Shown in pieces: positions 14,900 to 17,760 of a DNA stretch of 17,760 nucleotides; position 1 is the stretch's first letter; the number at the start of each line of letters is the position of its first letter. The translations under genes and the position numbers were made by a program. The notes under the pieces were generated by a model. That model was not told the origin of the DNA. It ran no database searches and saw nothing but the letters and a program-made list of their open reading frames with translations. The stretch comes from JADHLN01 sp965658435 (GTDB taxonomy: Bacteria; Pseudomonadota; Alphaproteobacteria; Rickettsiales; JABIRX01): positions 1 to 17,760 of the forward strand of contig CBFHSE010000034.1 of assembly GCA_965658435.1 (NCBI GenBank), given 5' to 3'.

Positions 14900-15439
14900 A
14901 TGTTTCTTATTGTTGGGCTTGGAAACCCAGGTGATGAATATAAAAACAATAGACATAATATTGGCTTTAAATTCATAGATTATCTCTTAGAAAGCAGTAG
15001 CAACACTAAAATTCAAAAAAAATTTAATGCCATTATCGCTAAAATATTTTTAAATGATCGTGAAGTTATTTTATTAAAACCTCAAAACTACATGAATAAT
15101 TCTGGATTAGCTGTTAAGGAAGCCTCTCATTTTTTTAGAATAAAATCAGAAAATATTATTGTTATACATGATGAATTAGACCTTAAATTCAATGAAATAA
15201 AAACTAAATTTTCAGGTGGAAGCGCTGGTCATAATGGCCTAAAAGATATTGATAAACATATTGGTAATAATTACCACAGAATTAGAATAGGAATTGATCA
15301 CCCAAGAAATTTAGAAAATTCTAATATTGAAGTTGCAAATTATGTACTTCAGAATTTTAATCTTAATGAGTCAAAATTAATTGAAGATATTTTACATAAA
15401 TCCCAGATAGAATTAAATAAAATTTTAAATAGTTCTTAG
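14900..15439 (+). CDS. pth: Peptidyl-tRNA hydrolase
   Basis: Pth releases tRNA from peptidyl-tRNAs that drop off the ribosome. The 179-residue protein shows LIVGLGNPGDEYKNNRHNIGF (catalytic His in RHNIGF, split here across residues 3-23), LLKPQNYMNNSG, the IVIHDELDLKF segment with its Asp, and GGSAGHNGLKDI. The ending is typical, and the length is slightly short (usual about 190). It starts six bases after rplY, with AAAG-type sequence before the ATG. Its last 15 bases overlap the convergent unknown gene. Confidence 0.96.
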   Translation: MFLIVGLGNPGDEYKNNRHNIGFKFIDYLLESSSNTKIQKKFNAIIAKIFLNDREVILLKPQNYMNNSGLAVKEASHFFRIKSENIIVIHDELDLKFNEIKTKFSGGSAGHNGLKDIDKHIGNNYHRIRIGIDHPRNLENSNIEVANYVLQNFNLNESKLIEDILHKSQIELNKILNSS

Positions 15440-15970
15440 ATATTCTATATTACTCATATCAACATTCCCTCTGTAAGCTTCGATTTGGTCAGCAAATCTA
15501 TACTCAATATCTCCTGGTTTACATTCCCTTGAGTTTTTTAATGCTAATATCTTAAGAAGATATCTTCTCTTTGATTCTTGACCTGTTATTTCATTCGCTT
15601 TTCTTAAAAACTGTTTTTCAGCTATAAGCTTCTGCATTTCAGCTAAATTTTTATTAGATTCAAATTGAATATCCACATATTTATAATATTCTTTTTCTTC
15701 TTCATATGTTTCTGGTTTATCTAATAATAATAATATATAATGATGTGATTTCATTTTAGAATAGATTCTTTCCCTTGATTCTTGGCAAATATTTTTATTT
15801 TCTGCAAATTTTTTATCACATTCTCTAATTAAATCTCTATATATTTCTATCTCTTCTTTTATTAAGGTATAATTATTACATTGATCAAATTCTTTAGCAT
15901 AATTAAGTAATATACGAGCCTCATTATCATTACTACTTATTGAATTTATAATGCTTAATAAGCTTTTCAA
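15425..15970 (-). CDS. Hypothetical helical cytosolic protein
   Basis: I do not recognise this 181-residue protein. It is almost wholly predicted alpha-helix, rich in Glu, Lys, Tyr and Ile, with no signal peptide or membrane segment. It has four cysteines (C31, C51, C62, C150) but no CxxC pair. The C-terminal half (KRRYLLKILALKNSREC onward) is more basic. No ATG exists near the 5' end. TTG 15970 is the likeliest start, with only a weak GAA-rich ribosome-binding site, and the frame is open back to about 16019. It is last of a leftward gapR-ubiX run, 83 bases after ubiX, and overlaps pth by 15 bases. Length and codon use like its neighbours suggest a real gene. Confidence 0.6.
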   Translation of the reverse strand: MKSLLSIINSISSNDNEARILLNYAKEFDQCNNYTLIKEEIEIYRDLIRECDKKFAENKNICQESRERIYSKMKSHHYILLLLDKPETYEEEKEYYKYVDIQFESNKNLAEMQKLIAEKQFLRKANEITGQESKRRYLLKILALKNSRECKPGDIEYRFADQIEAYRGNVDMSNIEYLRTI

Positions 15971-16053
15971 CTGTTCTTGATTAATATTCCACTTATTTTT
16001 TTCGATATTATAACAAATTTATAGATGGGATTAAAGCAATATGTTTTTTAGAA

Positions 16054-16623
16054 CTAATTTTTCAGCCCTTGCCAAATTTTCTTTAAGTCATTATCTATTT
16101 CAAAATAATCTAAAATACGCCCTACTGTGTGATTTACCATTTCTTGAAGGTTTTTAGGATTATTATAAAACGCAGGTACTGGTGGATATATAATTGCTCC
16201 CATATCAGATAGCAATTTCATATTATTTAAATGAATTGAATGTAATGGGGTTTCTCTAACTGCAAGTAGGAGTTTTTTTCTTTCTTTTAAAATCACATCA
16301 GCTGCGCGGCTAATTAAATTATCACTATTTGCTGTTGCTATTTGAGACATAGTTCTTATAGAGCATGGCAATATTATCATACCATCTGTTTTATATGAAC
16401 CACTTGAGATACATGCAGAAATATCTTTGGCTGGATAGTTCTTATCTGAAAGCTTAACTATATCTTCTGCATTAACACCTAACTCTGCTTTAATCGTTAT
16501 ATATGCTGCTTTAGAAACAATTAAATGAGTTGTTATATCATTTTTAGAATTGCAATATTCAAGCAATGTTTTCGCGTAAATAGCTCCACTTGCTCCAGTT
16601 ATTGCAATTATTAAATTCTTCAT
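16054..16623 (-). CDS. ubiX: Flavin prenyltransferase UbiX
   Basis: UbiX joins dimethylallyl phosphate to FMN to make the prenylated flavin cofactor of UbiD decarboxylases, used in ubiquinone synthesis. The 189-residue protein shows the N-terminal nucleotide strand LIIAITGASGAIYAKTLLE, the SGSYKTDGMIILPCSIRTMSQIA region (broken, about 92-114), the ILKERKKLLLAVRETPLHSIHL signature (split), and the C-terminal IIYPPVPAFYNNP. Length is normal. It begins three bases after the gapR stop, so it is very likely co-transcribed with gapR. UbiD is not in the window. Confidence 0.95.
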   Translation of the reverse strand: MKNLIIAITGASGAIYAKTLLEYCNSKNDITTHLIVSKAAYITIKAELGVNAEDIVKLSDKNYPAKDISACISSGSYKTDGMIILPCSIRTMSQIATANSDNLISRAADVILKERKKLLLAVRETPLHSIHLNNMKLLSDMGAIIYPPVPAFYNNPKNLQEMVNHTVGRILDYFEIDNDLKKIWQGLKN

Positions 16624-16626
16624 TTT

Positions 16627-16947
16627 TTAGGCAGCTGAATCTTCAACTAAATTCGCTGAATTAGTAAGATTTTCTTCACTAGCTATTTCAGTATCTTCCA
16701 TACCTAAAGCTGTTTTATATATCTCTATCATGCTTTCTTTTTCGTAAAGCTCACTATCATCAAGCTTTCTAATTTTTAATATTTCACGCATGATTTTTGG
16801 ATCATAACCAAAACCCTTAGCTTCTGCAAATACTTCTTTTATATCATCGGCTATGGCTTTTTTATCAGCTTCTAATTTTTCAATTCTCTCTACATAATTT
16901 TTTAGATGACTCCCATCTACACCATTTACTGTTTTTGTTTCAGACAT
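16627..16947 (-). CDS. gapR: GapR nucleoid-associated protein (DUF2312)
   Basis: GapR of Caulobacter is a nucleoid protein that encircles overtwisted AT-rich DNA ahead of forks and RNA polymerase and aids topoisomerases. The 106-residue protein shows the DUF2312 core: HLKNYVERIEKLEADKKAI, then DIKEVFAEAKGFGYDPKIM and REILKIRKL. The two-helix coiled coil and the GFGYD turn are diagnostic. A C-terminal extension of about 25 residues (from GMEDTEIAS) is acidic and probably disordered. AGAG lies six bases before the start ATG. The gene faces lpxB across a 69-base AT-rich divergent gap. This family is the best taxonomic marker in the window. Confidence 0.93.
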   Translation of the reverse strand: MSETKTVNGVDGSHLKNYVERIEKLEADKKAIADDIKEVFAEAKGFGYDPKIMREILKIRKLDDSELYEKESMIEIYKTALGMEDTEIASEENLTNSANLVEDSAA

Positions 16948-17016
16948 TTCAAACTCTTTTTAATTGATTACAATATTAATTTTGTTTAATTTATACTAAA
17001 TGATTTAAATTGCAAA

Positions 17017-17760
17017 ATGAAGTTTTTTGTTATTACAGGAGAGCCATCAGGAGATAAATTAGGAGCAGAGATTTTTAAAGTTATAAATAAGAAGATAGAT
17101 AATATTAAATTAAAAGGTGTTGGTGGTAGTGAATTAAAAAAATTAAATTTAGAAAATATTTTTCCCCAAAAAGACATAAACTTAATGGGTTTTGCTGAGG
17201 TTCTTCCTGTATTACCTAAAATTATTGCAAGAATAAATCTTACTGTTAAAGAGATAGTCAAAGAAAGACCTGATATTATTATTACAATTGATGCTCCAGA
17301 TTTTAATTTTAGAGTAATAGATAAATTAAAAAAAATAGGTTACAATCATAGTAAAATAATTCATATAGTAGCTCCAACTGTTTGGGCTTACCGAGAATAT
17401 AGAGCTAAGAAAATTGCAAATCTTTATGATAAATTGCTTGTTTTACTTCCATTTGAACCTCAATATTTTTTGAAATATGGTTTAGATACTAAATTTATTG
17501 GTCATCCATTATTAGATAAAAAAAACTTGTTAACTAATGATTTACATAAAAAATATAATATTACTAAAAAAGAACCTATAATTGTAATTACTCTTGGCAG
17601 TAGAAAACAAGAAGTTGAAAGATTTTTACCAATTATAATAAAAAGCCTAGAGTTATTTGAAGCAAATAATATTCATGCAACTATTATATTTCCAATTAAT
17701 AAGCGTTTTAATGATCAAATCCTTGAAAATAAAGATAAAATAAAACAAAAATTTCATCTC
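17017..17760 (+). CDS. lpxB: Lipid-A-disaccharide synthase LpxB, 5' part
   Basis: LpxB joins UDP-2,3-diacylglucosamine to lipid X, giving the lipid A disaccharide at the inner membrane. The gene runs off the window; 248 codons are visible with no stop. Motifs are the N-terminal FFVITGEPSGDKLGAEIF, GVGGSELKKLNL, LMGFAEVLPVLPKII, the IITIDAPDFNFRV strand, APTVWAYREYRAKKIA, LPFEPQYF and FIGHPLLD. The nucleotide-sugar region begins at IVITLGSRKQEV. The missing part should be about 130 residues. It shows that the cell makes lipid A. ATG 17017 has no strong Shine-Dalgarno. Confidence 0.95.
   Translation, partial: MKFFVITGEPSGDKLGAEIFKVINKKIDNIKLKGVGGSELKKLNLENIFPQKDINLMGFAEVLPVLPKIIARINLTVKEIVKERPDIIITIDAPDFNFRVIDKLKKIGYNHSKIIHIVAPTVWAYREYRAKKIANLYDKLLVLLPFEPQYFLKYGLDTKFIGHPLLDKKNLLTNDLHKKYNITKKEPIIVITLGSRKQEVERFLPIIIKSLELFEANNIHATIIFPINKRFNDQILENKDKIKQKFHL

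Overview
The window is an AT-rich, tightly packed stretch of bacterial chromosome from a reduced-genome alphaproteobacterium. The strongest lineage marker is GapR (DUF2312, 16627-16947), a family known essentially from Alphaproteobacteria. The rhodanese C-terminus, the prs-rplY-pth order and the RibB/RibE/MnmE/UbiX/LpxB set fit the same group. Strong A/T codon bias, overlapping neighbours and almost no spacers suggest a Rickettsiales-, Holosporales- or Pelagibacterales-like organism. leuB and riboflavin genes argue against the most reduced obligate parasites. LpxB implies a Gram-negative outer membrane with lipid A. Placement below class level is inference.

Layout. 1-1202: an ATP-grasp ligase gene whose 5' third carries two apparent single-base deletions. 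1325-3559 (+): a complete bufferin-type RiPP operon, with a secreted four-Cys DUF2282 precursor (BufA), a DoxX membrane protein, a DUF692/MNIO iron oxidase (BufB) and a DUF2063 partner (BufC). 6629-3537 (-): rhodanese, a divergent dnaA, an acidic/lysine-rich protein of unknown function, a 63-residue protein and a DUF2335 membrane protein. 6806-7862 (+): purC and a small secreted or membrane protein. 8465-7857 (-): rnhB. 8548-8624 (+): tRNA-Arg(ACG). 8749-10658 (+): leuB and a secreted phytochelatin-synthase-like cysteine protease-fold protein. 13153-10651 (-): mnmE-ribE-ribB. 13220-15439 (+): prs, rplY, pth. 16947-15425 (-): gapR, ubiX and an unknown. 17017 to the end (+): the 5' part of lpxB.

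How the genes work together. Most are housekeeping: purine, PRPP, riboflavin and leucine synthesis, tRNA modification and translation, replication initiation, ubiquinone and lipid A. Two loci stand out as cell-envelope metal/thiol biology: the bufferin operon, whose characterised relatives make a modified copper-binding peptide, and an exported phytochelatin-synthase-like enzyme. Their proximity suggests, without proving, handling of copper or other thiophilic metals in the periplasm.

The most unusual core protein is DnaA. It appears to lack the AAA+ arginine finger (Leu instead), has Ser for the first P-loop glycine and is one residue short in the DNA-binding signature. No intergenic stretch exceeds 300 bases. 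The longest is the roughly 176-base divergent gap at 6630-6805 between the rhodanese and purC, where I see no convincing element beyond AT-rich promoter-like sequence.
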